Shown here: in pieces, positions 55,070-64,000 of the stretch
Position numbering within the stretch: the stretch's first letter is position 1
How the letters are laid out: each line of letters begins with the position of its first letter
Assembly (NCBI RefSeq): GCF_016811915.1
Contig: NZ_CP069127.1
Location: 3,509,001-3,573,000, forward strand
Direction: 5' to 3'
DNA from: Brevibacillus choshinensis
GTDB taxonomy: Bacteria; Bacillota; Bacilli; Brevibacillales; Brevibacillaceae
DNA length: 64,000 nucleotides
Notes under the pieces: generated by a model
Databases searched by the model: none
The model's input: the letters and a program-made list of their open reading frames with translations, nothing else
What the model was told of the DNA's origin: nothing
Made by a program: the position numbers and the translations under genes

Positions 55070-55483
55070 CTATTTCCCTCCACCGTCAATTACGCTTCTT
55101 ATTTTTTGGTAAGACCCTGATGTTAATTGAGTGAGACCGCTGTACCAGATCTGGTTTTTAGCCAGTTCGGTTTGCTCCGATTCCAAATCGACATCATTTC
55201 CATTGTTCTGCACGATGTTGTTTGGATTGGAAACGATCTGCGGCATTGCGAATCCTCCCGCATTTGCGAAAGGAATATGCCTCTCATTTGTACGGTACGC
55301 TTCCAGCTTTTGCTTTCCCAGCGCACCAGATAATTCCTGTTGTAAGTACTCTTCGAAAACGACCTGCTGGCTTTTAAATTGTGGGGTATCTATGTTGGCC
55401 AGGTTGTTTGTAATCGTTCTGTGTCGAAGGTTTGCAGCATTCATCGATCGCTCGAGGATCTGCGTATGATAACTTCCCAGCAT
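55070..55483 (-). CDS. flgB: Flagellar basal-body rod protein FlgB
   Basis: Proximal rod subunit and first gene of the fla/che operon. The 137-residue protein has the rod N-terminal motif (SMNAANLRHRTITNNLANIDTPQFK in pieces; NLANIDTP core) and the variable middle with a VFEEYLQQEL segment. GGGGGAG precedes the ATG (55481-55483). The 374-base upstream region has a candidate promoter and the codY terminator. Confidence 0.96.
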   Translation of the reverse strand: MLGSYHTQILERSMNAANLRHRTITNNLANIDTPQFKSQQVVFEEYLQQELSGALGKQKLEAYRTNERHIPFANAGGFAMPQIVSNPNNIVQNNGNDVDLESEQTELAKNQIWYSGLTQLTSGSYQKIRSVIDGGGK

Positions 55484-55787
55484 CGCTTCTTCTCCCCCAT
55501 TTGTTTCCTGCTCAGATTCGCTAAACCGCTATAATTCTTCCATATTCGACATCTAAGATACGTTACAATCATAGCAAAACTGGTATAGCGAAAAAAGCCC
55601 CTTTTCATGACGATTTTCAAAATGATTCAATGGCACTAAATGCCTGATCCTTCCTGATTTTTTACTGCATTTTACAATTGTTCATGGAAAAATCCCATAT
55701 ATTTGAAAGGGGAAACGACAGATAATTCGCCATTTGCAACCTTATAAATATGTCGGAATATGTTGAAATTAGGTATTAAGTCCCATA
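55484..55787 (-). promoter_or_regulatory. A/T-rich control region upstream of the fla/che operon
   Basis: About 300 bases between the codY terminator and flgB carry no gene. On the minus strand they hold long T and A runs, a candidate promoter (listed separately) and an ATTTT-G-AAAAT inverted repeat near 55612-55622 that resembles half of a CodY box. No sigma-D type promoter (TAAA-N15-GCCGATAT) is evident. In Bacillus subtilis the fla/che promoter region is bound by CodY. Confidence 0.5.
55568..55593 (-). promoter_or_regulatory. Candidate extended -10 promoter for flgB
   Basis: A minus-strand -10 TATGAT (55568-55573) with an extended TG (55575-55576), and a T-rich sequence at the -35 position, about 85 bases upstream of flgB. 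The -35 is weak. The predicted leader is about 80 nt. Confidence 0.5.
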
Positions 55788-55825
55788 ACAAAAGGTGTAG
55801 CACAGAGTCGCGCTACACCTTTTGT
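55788..55825 (-). terminator. Terminator of codY
   Basis: A 14-bp perfect stem (ACAAAAGGTGTAGC / GCTACACCTTTTGT) encloses a 10-base loop, with the T run at the end of the 3' arm, 33 bases after the codY stop. It separates codY from the motility operon, so fla/che expression should depend mainly on its own promoter. Confidence 0.85.
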
Positions 55826-55857
55826 TTAATTTTATATAACTTTTTTGCCTTGCAAGA

Positions 55858-56637
55858 TTAAGAGGTTTTTAATTTCTCCAGCTCAGGCAGCAGCTTTTCA
55901 TTCAATACCTTAATGAAGGTACCCTTCATCCCAAGGGAACGCGACTCGATTACGCCCGCACTCTCCAGTTTGCGAAGAGCGTTTACAATCACAGAACGAG
56001 TGATGCCTACACGGTCAGCGATTTTAGAAGCAACGAGCAGGCCTTCTTTACCTTCGAGCTCTTCAAAGATGTGTTCTACAGCCTCCAGTTCACTGTAAGA
56101 CAGGGAACCGATCGCCATTTGCACGACTGCTTTGCTGCGAGCTTCTTCTTCAATTGCTTCGGAACGCTCACGCAAGATCTCCATACCTACTACGGTGGCA
56201 CCTACTTCAGCCAGGATCAAGTCGTCATCGACGAATTGGTCATTGATTCGGCCGAGAATCAGCGTACCCAGACGATCTCCTCCACCCATGATTGGTACGA
56301 GTGTCGTCCAGCCGGTACGGAACACTTCTTTCATTTCCACAGGGAAAATGGTGTATGGGCTATCCACATCCAGGTTAGCGGAAGTTTCCTCCACTTTCAG
56401 CAGGCCTTGGCTGTAATCTTCCGGGAAACGGCGCTCTTCCAGCATTTTGCGGATACGCGCGTTGTCCATCTCTTGGTGAATAGCAAACCCGAGCAGCTTG
56501 CCTTTGCGGCTGACAACAAATGTATTTGCTTCAATTACATCGCTCAACACTTGTGCCATTTCATTGAAATTCACGGCATGCCCTGCAGATTTTTGCAGCA
56601 TGCGGTTAATTCTTCTTGTTTTAGACAGTAGATCCAT
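55858..56637 (-). CDS. codY: GTP-sensing transcriptional pleiotropic repressor CodY
   Basis: Global nutritional regulator responding to branched-chain amino acids and GTP. The 259-residue protein has an N-terminal GAF domain (about 1-155) and a C-terminal winged helix-turn-helix (about 203-235, [24 protein letters not shown] pieces). It follows xerC-hslVU as in Bacillus. GGGAGG precedes the ATG. CodY may directly control the adjacent fla/che operon. Confidence 0.97.
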   Translation of the reverse strand: MDLLSKTRRINRMLQKSAGHAVNFNEMAQVLSDVIEANTFVVSRKGKLLGFAIHQEMDNARIRKMLEERRFPEDYSQGLLKVEETSANLDVDSPYTIFPVEMKEVFRTGWTTLVPIMGGGDRLGTLILGRINDQFVDDDLILAEVGATVVGMEILRERSEAIEEEARSKAVVQMAIGSLSYSELEAVEHIFEELEGKEGLLVASKIADRVGITRSVIVNALRKLESAGVIESRSLGMKGTFIKVLNEKLLPELEKLKTS

Positions 56638-56679
56638 CTTGTATTTCCTCCCAATGTATAGGTGATGCTATCCGATTCT

Positions 56680-58080
56680 TTACAGGATATATTGACTTAA
56701 ATCCTTATTACCCGCGATATTACCCAGTTTTTCCCGGACGTAATCAGGGGTGATTTGTACAACTTCCAAATGAATGTCTGGCGCTTCGAAGGACAGGTCC
56801 TCCAAGAGCTTCTCCAGAATGGTGTGCAAACGTCTGGCCCCGATGTTGTCAGTGCTTTGGTTTACCTCCGCTGCCAAGCGGGCGATTTCCTGGATGGCTT
56901 CCGTGGTGAATTCCACCCGAACGCCCTCCGTCTCCAATAGGGCAATGTACTGCTTCAACAGCGCGTTTTTGGGCTCTGTCAAAATCCGTACAAATTCTTC
57001 TACCCGGAGACTGGTCAGCTCAACCCGAATGGGGAAGCGTCCTTGCAGCTCTGGAATTAAATCTGATGGTTTTGCCATGTGAAATGCCCCTGCTGCGATG
57101 AACAATACGTAATCCGTTTTAACCGGACCGTATTTGGTCATGATTGTCGAGCCTTCCACGATTGGCAAAATGTCGCGCTGTACCCCTTCTCGGGAAACAT
57201 CTGGACCACGGCCATCCTTGCCTGCTATTTTGTCGATTTCGTCGATAAAGATGATCCCGTGATTTTCAGCTCGACGGATGGACTCCTGCGTAACTTCATC
57301 CATATCCACCAGTTTTTGCGCTTCTTGTTGAATTAATACCTTTCGCGCATCTTTTATTCGCAATTTTCGTTTCTTCGTCCGTTTTGGCATCAGGCTACCC
57401 AGCATATCCTGCATTTGCATCCCCATTTGTTCTGTACCCGGAACCTGGAACATGTCAAACATCGTGGGAGATTGATCCTCCACATCGATCTCGATCATTT
57501 GCTCTTCCAATTGGCCGTTTGCCAGCTGCCATGCCATCTGTCTGCGCTGCTGCTCGACAGAAGCATCTTCAGGGTCCTGCGTTTGGGATTGCTGCTGCTG
57601 CTGCTGTCCACCGAAGAGCATTTCCAGAGGATTTTTGAAAGAGCTTTGCTGTTTGCGCGATGGAACGAGTACGTTTACGATCGCTTCATGTGCAAGCTTT
57701 TCCGCTTTTTCCTTTACGGATTCCATCTTTTCTTGCTTCACGGTACGAATCGAAGCCTCTACCAAGTCACGAACCATGGATTCTACGTCTCTGCCCACGT
57801 ATCCCACTTCCGTGAATTTGGTCGCTTCCACTTTGATGAAAGGAGCACCTGTCAGCTTGGCGATGCGCCGTGCTATCTCCGTCTTACCGACACCAGTAGG
57901 TCCAATCATCAAAATATTTTTCGGGATCACATCTTCAATCATTTGCTCCGGCAAACGGCTTCGGCGATAACGGTTGCGCAAAGCCACAGCAATTGCTTTC
58001 TTGGCTTGTGCTTGCCCGACGATGTATTTGTCCAAATGCTCAACGATCTTACGCGGGGTTAATTGCTCAAGATTCAGCAC
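56680..58080 (-). CDS. hslU: ATP-dependent protease ATPase subunit HslU (ClpY)
   Basis: AAA+ unfoldase for HslV. The 466-residue protein has Walker [10 protein letters not shown] (about residues 59-67), Walker B with [10 protein letters not shown], a Gln-rich I domain insertion (about 140-200), and the C-terminal tail ending in hydrophobic residues that activates HslV. I choose GTG (58078-58080), eight bases after GGGAGG. A TTG start eight codons earlier would overlap hslV. Confidence 0.96.
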   Translation of the reverse strand: MLNLEQLTPRKIVEHLDKYIVGQAQAKKAIAVALRNRYRRSRLPEQMIEDVIPKNILMIGPTGVGKTEIARRIAKLTGAPFIKVEATKFTEVGYVGRDVESMVRDLVEASIRTVKQEKMESVKEKAEKLAHEAIVNVLVPSRKQQSSFKNPLEMLFGGQQQQQQSQTQDPEDASVEQQRRQMAWQLANGQLEEQMIEIDVEDQSPTMFDMFQVPGTEQMGMQMQDMLGSLMPKRTKKRKLRIKDARKVLIQQEAQKLVDMDEVTQESIRRAENHGIIFIDEIDKIAGKDGRGPDVSREGVQRDILPIVEGSTIMTKYGPVKTDYVLFIAAGAFHMAKPSDLIPELQGRFPIRVELTSLRVEEFVRILTEPKNALLKQYIALLETEGVRVEFTTEAIQEIARLAAEVNQSTDNIGARRLHTILEKLLEDLSFEAPDIHLEVVQITPDYVREKLGNIAGNKDLSQYIL

Positions 58081-58100
58081 AGTAACGTCCTCCCTTTTGC

Positions 58101-58643
58101 TCAATTCAATTCATCCACAACAAGGTTGTTGTTCGTGAAGACGCAAATTTCTGCAGCCGTATGAAGAGAAGCTTCTGCAATTTCTCTTGCGCTGAGGTGG
58201 GGAGCATACTTTTTCAGTGCCCGTCCAGCAGCCAATGCAAAGCTGCCTCCGGAACCGATCGCCAATATCCCATCATCGGGTTCAATAATTTCACCGTTTC
58301 CAGATATGAGCAGTAGGTGGTCTTTGTTAAGTACGATCATCATTGCTTCGAGACGATGTAACACTTTGTCCAAACGCCATTCTTTTGCCAGCTCGACGGC
58401 TGCTCTTTGCAGATTGCCGTGATATTCCTCCAGCTTGCCTTCGAATTTCTCGAATAGCGTGATGGCGTCTGCCACAGATCCAGCGAATCCAGCCAAGACT
58501 TCTCCACGATAGAGCCGTCTCACTTTTTTCGCACCATGCTTCATGACCATGCTGTTGCCAAATGTGACTTGACCATCTCCGGCCATCGCTACGGATCCAT
58601 TATGCTGTATGGCAAAAATCGTTGTGGCATGAAACTGTCCCAT
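58101..58643 (-). CDS. hslV: ATP-dependent protease subunit HslV (ClpQ/CodW)
   Basis: Proteasome-like peptidase. The 180-residue protein begins [11 protein letters not shown], then has the conserved [16 protein letters not shown] and IGSGG segments. The conserved threonines are residues 7-8, not residue 2. In Bacillus CodW the second residue, Ser, is reported as nucleophile; here it is Gly. The start ATG (58641-58643) follows GGGAGG by eight bases. Confidence 0.96.
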   Translation of the reverse strand: MGQFHATTIFAIQHNGSVAMAGDGQVTFGNSMVMKHGAKKVRRLYRGEVLAGFAGSVADAITLFEKFEGKLEEYHGNLQRAAVELAKEWRLDKVLHRLEAMMIVLNKDHLLLISGNGEIIEPDDGILAIGSGGSFALAAGRALKKYAPHLSAREIAEASLHTAAEICVFTNNNLVVDELN

Positions 58644-58659
58644 GACTGATTCCTCCCGT

Positions 58660-59601
58660 TTAGTTACGATTGGCGGAACCGGTATCGCGCGTTGTAGCAC
58701 GCGGATGAGCGGTGTCGTAAACGTGGCGTAGCCTCTCTTTTGTCACATGTGTGTATACCTGCGTCGTCGATACATTTACATGACCGAGTAATTCCTGCAC
58801 CGTACGGAGGTCAGCGCCCCCGTTCAACATGTGAGTAGCAAATGTATGACGGAACGTATGAGGTGAGACATGGAGATGAAGCGCGTAGGTTTCAACGTAT
58901 TTGTCTACCACGCGGCGAACACTTCGATCTGACAACGGCTCACCACGGTAATTGACCAGTAGATATCCATGCTCCTTGTTACCAGCCAATAGTTTTTGTC
59001 TTCCATACTCTAGGTATTGCCTAAGAACGTCGCAGGCATAACTTCCTACCGGCACATATCGCTCTTTTGCCCCTTTTCCATAAACGAGCGCGACGCCCAT
59101 GCTCGGATTGATCGAATCCAGTGAGAGAGTGACCAATTCCGTTACACGTATGCCGCTAGCGTACAACAGTTCAAAAATCAGCCGATCCCTCACCCCGAGA
59201 GGAGTGGACATGTCAGGCAGATCAAAAAACGCTTGAACTTCTTGTGGATACAAAAAGGTAGGAAGTTTCTTCTCCATTTTCGGAGTCGAAACGAGTTGGA
59301 AAGGATTTTGTTCCAATTGACCTTCACGCAGCAAAAATCGATACAGGCTTCTCAAGCTCGAAAGCTTGCGGGCGATACTTCGCCTGGAGAGACCTTTTTT
59401 CGCCAGATGCGCGAGAAAGGAGCGACCATGCAAATAAGAAACAGCAGCAAATACGGTGATTTGGTGCTGTTCCATAAAAGCGACAAATTCGCGGATATCT
59501 GCCACGTACTGCTTCACCGTGTGAGGAGAGGCGTTTTTTTCAACTTGCAAATAACGGGTAAACATCGCAATTTCCGCAGAGTTCTGTTGCGAAATGTCCA
59601 T
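58660..59601 (-). CDS. xerC: Tyrosine recombinase XerC (CodV)
   Basis: Site-specific recombinase that resolves chromosome dimers at dif. The 313-residue protein has the N-terminal SAM-like core-binding domain and the catalytic domain with Arg in ASGIRVTEL, Lys in [21 protein letters not shown] (His-x-x-Arg), [10 protein letters not shown] and the Tyr in VYTHV. The ATG (59599-59601) follows GGAGG by 11 bases. Confidence 0.95.
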   Translation of the reverse strand: MDISQQNSAEIAMFTRYLQVEKNASPHTVKQYVADIREFVAFMEQHQITVFAAVSYLHGRSFLAHLAKKGLSRRSIARKLSSLRSLYRFLLREGQLEQNPFQLVSTPKMEKKLPTFLYPQEVQAFFDLPDMSTPLGVRDRLIFELLYASGIRVTELVTLSLDSINPSMGVALVYGKGAKERYVPVGSYACDVLRQYLEYGRQKLLAGNKEHGYLLVNYRGEPLSDRSVRRVVDKYVETYALHLHVSPHTFRHTFATHMLNGGADLRTVQELLGHVNVSTTQVYTHVTKERLRHVYDTAHPRATTRDTGSANRN

Positions 59602-59656
59602 ACGGGATGCACCCTCCTCGAAGCACCTATATAGTAACACAGTCGAAATTCGGATA

Positions 59657-60979
59657 TCAACGTAAATTGTGTCGTTCTTGTGTAAAATTCTGAATTGTAT
59701 CTAGCGCCCGCTCAGCGAGTTTTTCGTTTTTCTCACGCTTGTTTCGAATCCGTTCCGGCAACTCAGGAACAAGTCCGAAATTCGCATTCATCGGCTGAAA
59801 ATGCTTCGAATCTGCCGTGGTGATATAACGAGCCATACTTCCCATAACCGTCTCCGGAGGCAGGACCAGCAGTTCCTCCCCTTTTGCCAGTCGAGCCGCA
59901 TTGATCCCGGCGAGCAATCCGGAAGCTGCAGATTCCACATACCCTTCGACACCCGTCATTTGACCTGCGAAGAACAAAGTATCCCTGTCTTTATATTGAT
60001 ACGTTGGTTTGAGCAGTTTAGGCGAGTTGATGAACGTATTTCGGTGCATGACACCGTAACGAACGATTTCGCAATTCTCCAGACCAGGGATCAAGGAAAA
60101 GACACGCTTTTGTTCCGGCCACTTCAGATGCGTCTGAAAGCCTACGATATTGTAGAGCGTTGCTGCTCCGTTATCCTGCCGCAGCTGCACAACTGCATAA
60201 GGCTTTTTACCTGTACGCGGATCCGTAAGGCCCACCGGCTTGAGCGGTCCGAAAAGCATGGTTTGGCGTCCGCGCTTTGCCATCACTTCGATAGGCATGC
60301 AGCCTTCAAAAAAGACCTCTTTCTCAAACTCCTTGAGTGGAACTGCTTCTGCCGCAATCAGCTCATCATAGAAGCGGTTAAATTCCTCTTCGGACATCGG
60401 GCAATTCAGGTAGGCAGCCTCCCCTTTATCATAGCGTGAGGCTACAAACACTTTTTCCATGTCGATGGAGTCTTTTTCCAGAATCGGCGCAGCCGCATCG
60501 TAAAAGTAGAGGTAATCCTCACCTGTCAATTTTCTGAGCTGCTCGGACAAAGCCGGGGAAGTCAGGGGGCCTGTCGCGATTACGACAATCCCCTCTGGAA
60601 TTTCAGTGATTTCCTCAGAGACTACTTCGACCAGCGGATGGTTTCGCACAGCTTGCGTCACGTAATCCGCAAATTCATGACGGTCTACGGCCAGTGCTCC
60701 GCCAGCAGGTACGGCGCAGCGATCCGCAGCTCCAATAATCACGGAACTGAATCGACGCATTTCTTCCTTTAATACGCCAACCGCATTCGTCAAGGAATTG
60801 GCGCGGAGAGAATTGCTGCAAACCAGCTCTGCAAACTTGTCGGTATGATGCGCCGGTGTCTGCGTTTTCGGTCTCATCTCATATAGTTTCACGGGAACAC
60901 CGGCCTCGGCGATCTGCCATGCCGCTTCACTTCCTGCCAGCCCTGCGCCCACTACGGTGATTGCTTTTTGTTCTGTCAT
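59657..60979 (-). CDS. trmFO: Methylenetetrahydrofolate-tRNA-(uracil-5-)-methyltransferase TrmFO
   Basis: FAD and folate-dependent enzyme forming m5U54 in the T loop. The 440-residue protein has the FAD motif [13 protein letters not shown] (about 8-20) and the family segments [14 protein letters not shown] and [21 protein letters not shown] 60977-60979 follows GGAGG by nine bases; an upstream extension overlaps topA. It follows topA, as in Bacillus. Confidence 0.96.
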   Translation of the reverse strand: MTEQKAITVVGAGLAGSEAAWQIAEAGVPVKLYEMRPKTQTPAHHTDKFAELVCSNSLRANSLTNAVGVLKEEMRRFSSVIIGAADRCAVPAGGALAVDRHEFADYVTQAVRNHPLVEVVSEEITEIPEGIVVIATGPLTSPALSEQLRKLTGEDYLYFYDAAAPILEKDSIDMEKVFVASRYDKGEAAYLNCPMSEEEFNRFYDELIAAEAVPLKEFEKEVFFEGCMPIEVMAKRGRQTMLFGPLKPVGLTDPRTGKKPYAVVQLRQDNGAATLYNIVGFQTHLKWPEQKRVFSLIPGLENCEIVRYGVMHRNTFINSPKLLKPTYQYKDRDTLFFAGQMTGVEGYVESAASGLLAGINAARLAKGEELLVLPPETVMGSMARYITTADSKHFQPMNANFGLVPELPERIRNKREKNEKLAERALDTIQNFTQERHNLR

Positions 60980-61010
60980 GATGGTAATCCTCCAAGCTTT
61001 ATCAGTCTGA

Positions 61011-63089
61011 TCAGGAATCTGCTTCTTCCTGATAATCGCATTTGGTGCAAACAACGCTCACACCTTGCTTTTTGCGTTTCTTTTCCACGAGCATGCTGGA
61101 ACACTTCGGGCAAGGACGGGCAATCGGTTTGTCCCATGAAACAAAATCACATTCCGGATATCGGTTGCAGCCGTAAAAAATACGGCTCTTCTTAGATTTA
61201 CGTTCAATGATCTCTCCGGTTTCACAATGTGGGCATTTTACTCCCGTTTCTTTTACGATCGGCTTTGTATTGCGGCATTCCGGGAATCCGGAGCATGCGA
61301 GAAACTTGCCGAAGCGACCGAGTTTGTAGACCATCACACGTCCGCACAGCTCGCAATTTTCATCGGATTCTTCGTCCTTCAGCTCGACTTCTTTCATTTC
61401 CTCTTCCGCAAAGGCTACACGTTTGGCGAAGTCCCCGTAAAACGCATCAAGCACTTGAACCCAATTCGCGACGCCTTCTTCGATGTTATCGAGGCCATTT
61501 TCCATATGTGCGGTAAATTCCACATCCAGAATCTCAGGGAAAAATTCTTCCATCAGCGTGATGACGATCTCTCCTAGCTCGGTGGGGACGAAACGTTTTT
61601 CCTCGAGGGCGACATAGCCGCGTTTTTGTACGGTTTCGAGGGTGGGGGCGTAGGTAGAAGGACGACCGATCCCTCTTTCCTCCAGCGTCTTTACCAGACG
61701 TGCTTCGGAGTATCGTGGAGGCGGCTGTGTAAAATGCTGTGACGGTTCGATCTCTTTTTGCTCGAGCCTTTGCCCTTCTTCAATCGGAGGCAGGAAGCTT
61801 TCTTCCTCTGTTCCGTCATCATTTCCTTCGATATATACCTTCATAAAGCCAGGAAACTTTACCTTGGAGCCTGTCGCACGGAAAGTCACTTCTCCTGCAG
61901 CGATGTCCACACTCATCGTGTCTAATACAGCCGAAGACATTTGACTCGCGAGGAAACGCTCCCAGATCAATCGATAAAGACGCAGCTGATCACGAGACAA
62001 AAACTCTTTGATTTCATCTGGCGTCCGCATCACAGCCGTAGGACGGATCGCCTCGTGCGCATCCTGAGCATTTTCGTTTTTCGCTTGTGTGCGCGGTTCA
62101 GACAAAATGTATTCAGGTCCAAACTTCTCCAGGATGTATTCTTTTGCTTCCTCTTGAGCGGTTGCGGAAATGCGTGTGGAGTCCGTACGCATGTAAGTGA
62201 TCAGACCGACAGCGCCTTCCTTGTTGCCGACGTCAATCCCTTCATAGAGCTCCTGAGCGATCCTCATCGTCTTGGCCGTACGGAAATTCAGCTTGCGGGC
62301 TGCTTCCTGTTGCAAGGAACTGGTGATAAATGGGGGTGCCGGATTGCGTTTGCGCTCCCGTTTCGTCACTTTTTGAACCAAGTACGGCTGATCGGCCATA
62401 CGCTTGTAAACTTCCTGAACGTCCGCTTCCGACTTCAGCTCGATCTTTTCATCTCCATAGCCGTAAAACTTCGCTTCAAACTCTTTGCCATTGCTTATCA
62501 GCTTGCTCGCGATTGTCCAGTACTCTTCTGGAATGAACTGTTGAATTTCCCGTTCTCGGTCCATAATCAGTTTCACGGTAACGGATTGTACACGACCTGC
62601 ACTCAGGCCCTTGCGCACTTTTTTCCACAAAATCGGGCTGATGTTGTAACCAACCAATCTGTCCAAGATGCGGCGTGCCTGCTGCGCATTAACCAAATCC
62701 ATATTAATGTGCCTCGGGTGTTTGAAAGCTTCCTTGATGGCATCCTTGGTAATTTCATTAAACACAACACGAAGCGGCTGATCCAAATCCAGCCCCAAGT
62801 ATTGTGCAAGATGCCAGGCAATAGCTTCCCCTTCGCGATCCGGGTCGGCCGCCAGATAGACTTTCTTCACTTTTTTGGCGGCATCCTTCAGGGCTTTCAA
62901 TACGTCGCCCTTGCCGCGGATGGTTATGTATTTGGGTTCAAAGCCACGTGTAACGTCTACACCTGTTTGGCTCTTCGGGAGATCGCGTACATGACCCATA
63001 GAAGCTTTGACAATATATTTGCTACCCAAGTATTTTCCAATGGTTTTCGCTTTCGCAGGGGATTCTACGATTACGAGCGTGTCAGCCAT
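61011..63089 (-). CDS. topA: DNA topoisomerase I
   Basis: Type IA topoisomerase relaxing negative supercoils. The 692-residue protein has the TOPRIM domain ([17 protein letters not shown] and [13 protein letters not shown]), the catalytic tyrosine in TYMRTDSTR and three C-terminal four-cysteine zinc ribbons ([14 protein letters not shown] and CPKCSSM starts). The ATG has GGGGAGG upstream and a clear promoter lies before it. Confidence 0.97.
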   Translation of the reverse strand: MADTLVIVESPAKAKTIGKYLGSKYIVKASMGHVRDLPKSQTGVDVTRGFEPKYITIRGKGDVLKALKDAAKKVKKVYLAADPDREGEAIAWHLAQYLGLDLDQPLRVVFNEITKDAIKEAFKHPRHINMDLVNAQQARRILDRLVGYNISPILWKKVRKGLSAGRVQSVTVKLIMDREREIQQFIPEEYWTIASKLISNGKEFEAKFYGYGDEKIELKSEADVQEVYKRMADQPYLVQKVTKRERKRNPAPPFITSSLQQEAARKLNFRTAKTMRIAQELYEGIDVGNKEGAVGLITYMRTDSTRISATAQEEAKEYILEKFGPEYILSEPRTQAKNENAQDAHEAIRPTAVMRTPDEIKEFLSRDQLRLYRLIWERFLASQMSSAVLDTMSVDIAAGEVTFRATGSKVKFPGFMKVYIEGNDDGTEEESFLPPIEEGQRLEQKEIEPSQHFTQPPPRYSEARLVKTLEERGIGRPSTYAPTLETVQKRGYVALEEKRFVPTELGEIVITLMEEFFPEILDVEFTAHMENGLDNIEEGVANWVQVLDAFYGDFAKRVAFAEEEMKEVELKDEESDENCELCGRVMVYKLGRFGKFLACSGFPECRNTKPIVKETGVKCPHCETGEIIERKSKKSRIFYGCNRYPECDFVSWDKPIARPCPKCSSMLVEKKRKKQGVSVVCTKCDYQEEADS

Positions 63090-63123
63090 TTTTTTCCTCC
63101 CCTTTTAGTAAGGAATCTTCCCT

Positions 63124-63153
63124 ATTATTAAATATGCTCATCCGATTTGTCAA
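63124..63153 (-). promoter_or_regulatory. Sigma-A promoter for topA
   Basis: A perfect minus-strand -35 TTGACA (63148-63153), an 18-base spacer and -10 AATAAT (63124-63129). It lies in the dprA-topA gap, with the start about 30 bases before the topA ATG. Confidence 0.75.
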
Positions 63154-63197
63154 ACACTTGCCGTACTTAGGGAAGACGGAGGAACTGACATACCGCC

Positions 63198-64000
63198 CTA
63201 TCGCTTGGCAAAATACCCGCCAGGAAGGCTGACAATCCTCCCCTTAGTTTCTAATTGAAGAAGGCTGCGATGCATGCTCACTTGAATGTCAGGGCTAAGC
63301 TGCTTCGACAATTCATCCACGTGTACCCCTTCGTACGATAGCGCTGACAGAACGGCTATCTCTCGCTCATCCAGATCAAGAACTTCGGCTGCCGCCTCCA
63401 CGTTTCTGTCATGAACCGGAAGAAGGTGATTCCATTCCTCCAGTACATCCATACTTGATGTTACTAGCTTTGCTCCTTGTTTGATCAAGTTATGCGGCCC
63501 AGCACTCACTAATGAAAAAATGGGTCCAGGAACGGCAAAAACATCCCTTCCCTGTTCTAGCGCACAATCGGCAGTCACCAGTGATCCGCTTCTTTCCGCG
63601 CCTTCTACCACTAAAATACCCAAGGAAAGCCCGCTGATAATCCTGTTTCGCTCAGGAAAGAATCCGGGTAATGGCAGAGTACCTGGCGGATATTCGGATA
63701 CAATCAGGCCAAAAGTCTCAATTTCGCGATACAGCGCGCGGTGCCCGGCGGGATACACCTGATCAATCCCGCATCCAAGAACACCGATGGTCTTTCCCTT
63801 TACTTGCAGGGCTGCCCGATGAGCCTCTCCGTCAATCCCATGCGCCAAACCCGATACAATCACCAATCCGTGCTGACTCAATTCCTTTACCAGATGTGTG
63901 CAGCACGCCCTGCCATAGGGTGTTGGTCTGCGCGATCCAACCACGCCGATCGCAGGCTGGTGCAAGAGCTCGAGTTCACCCTTGGCGAACAGGGTCAAGG
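63198..64000 (-). CDS. dprA: DNA processing protein DprA, 5' part cut by window
   Basis: Loads RecA on incoming single-stranded DNA in natural transformation. About 267 residues are visible and the gene runs off the high-coordinate edge, so the N-terminal SAM domain and true start are missing. The Rossmann-like core shows GVVGSRRPTPYG, SGLAHGIDGEAHRAAL and FPERNRIISGLS, followed by a C-terminal winged-helix domain (LDEREIAVLSALS). The TTG near 63998 is not taken as the start. Confidence 0.94.
   Translation of the reverse strand, partial: LTLFAKGELELLHQPAIGVVGSRRPTPYGRACCTHLVKELSQHGLVIVSGLAHGIDGEAHRAALQVKGKTIGVLGCGIDQVYPAGHRALYREIETFGLIVSEYPPGTLPLPGFFPERNRIISGLSLGILVVEGAERSGSLVTADCALEQGRDVFAVPGPIFSLVSAGPHNLIKQGAKLVTSSMDVLEEWNHLLPVHDRNVEAAAEVLDLDEREIAVLSALSYEGVHVDELSKQLSPDIQVSMHRSLLQLETKGRIVSLPGGYFAKR

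Noticed and set aside
55612-55622. Full CodY box upstream of flgB
   Set aside because: The ATTTT/AAAAT repeat has only one base between its arms and does not match the 15-base consensus; kept only as a weak hint.
55484-55787. Sigma-D promoter upstream of flgB
   Set aside because: No sequence close to TAAA-N15-GCCGATAT; the best candidate is a sigma-A type extended -10.
61941-63131. Plus-strand open frame of 396 codons
   Set aside because: Antisense shadow of topA; begins in the coding region and runs over the topA promoter.

Overview
The window is a stretch of a Firmicutes (Bacillales) chromosome, most like Brevibacillus or another member of the Paenibacillaceae. This rests on the fused order pnp-rpsO-ribF-truB ... 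nusA-rimP-polC-proS ... rpsB-[fla/che]-codY-hslUV-xerC-trmFO-topA-dprA, a FliY-type flagellar switch, CheC/CheD adaptation proteins, PolC, CodY and strong AAGGAGG ribosome binding sites. Base composition looks moderate and even, and I see no sign of recent transfer, IS elements, prophage, CRISPR or tRNA/rRNA genes. All 66 genes I accept lie on the minus strand, so transcription runs from high to low coordinates. The window opens inside dprA and closes inside pnp.

In transcription order: (1) 64.0-55.9 kb: dprA (partial), topA, trmFO, xerC, hslV, hslU, codY, ending in a strong terminator. (2) 55.5-25.0 kb: one uninterrupted motility/chemotaxis locus, flgB-flgC-fliE-fliF-fliG-fliH-fliI-fliJ-(MotE-like)-fliK-(TIGR02530-like)-flgE-swrD-fliL-fliM-fliY-cheY-fliO-fliP-fliQ-fliR-flhB-flhA-flhF-flhG-cheB-cheA-cheW-cheC-cheD-(membrane protein)-sigD, followed by four poorly characterised genes (FapA-like, a Gln-rich small protein, a SwrB/DUF6115-like protein and an MltG-like protein without a catalytic domain). 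The locus ends in a terminator whose stem contains the last stop codon. (3) 24.8-14.5 kb: rpsB, tsf, pyrH, frr, uppS, cdsA, dxr, rseP, ispG, proS (translation, UMP synthesis, isoprenoid and phospholipid synthesis, intramembrane proteolysis). (4) 14.4-10.1 kb: polC. (5) 10.0-1.7 kb: rimP-nusA-ylxR-ylxQ-infB-ylxP-rbfA-nrnA-truB-ribF, a transcription/translation-factor operon with many stop/start overlaps. (6) rpsO and pnp.

The motility block encodes the basal-body rod (FlgB, FlgC, FliE), MS ring and switch (FliF, FliG, FliM, FliY), the complete export gate and ATPase complex (FlhA, FlhB, FliO, FliP, FliQ, FliR, FliH, FliI, FliJ), hook and hook-length control (FlgE, FliK), placement proteins (FlhF, FlhG), the CheA/W/Y/B/C/D pathway and the late sigma factor. 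The hook-cap gene flgD, normally between fliK and flgE, is not in its usual place. The gene content is largely conserved. The less-described material is in the RNA leaders (rpsO, rpsB, tsf-pyrH, rimP, swrD), the missing flgD, and the cluster of uncharacterised genes between sigD and rpsB.
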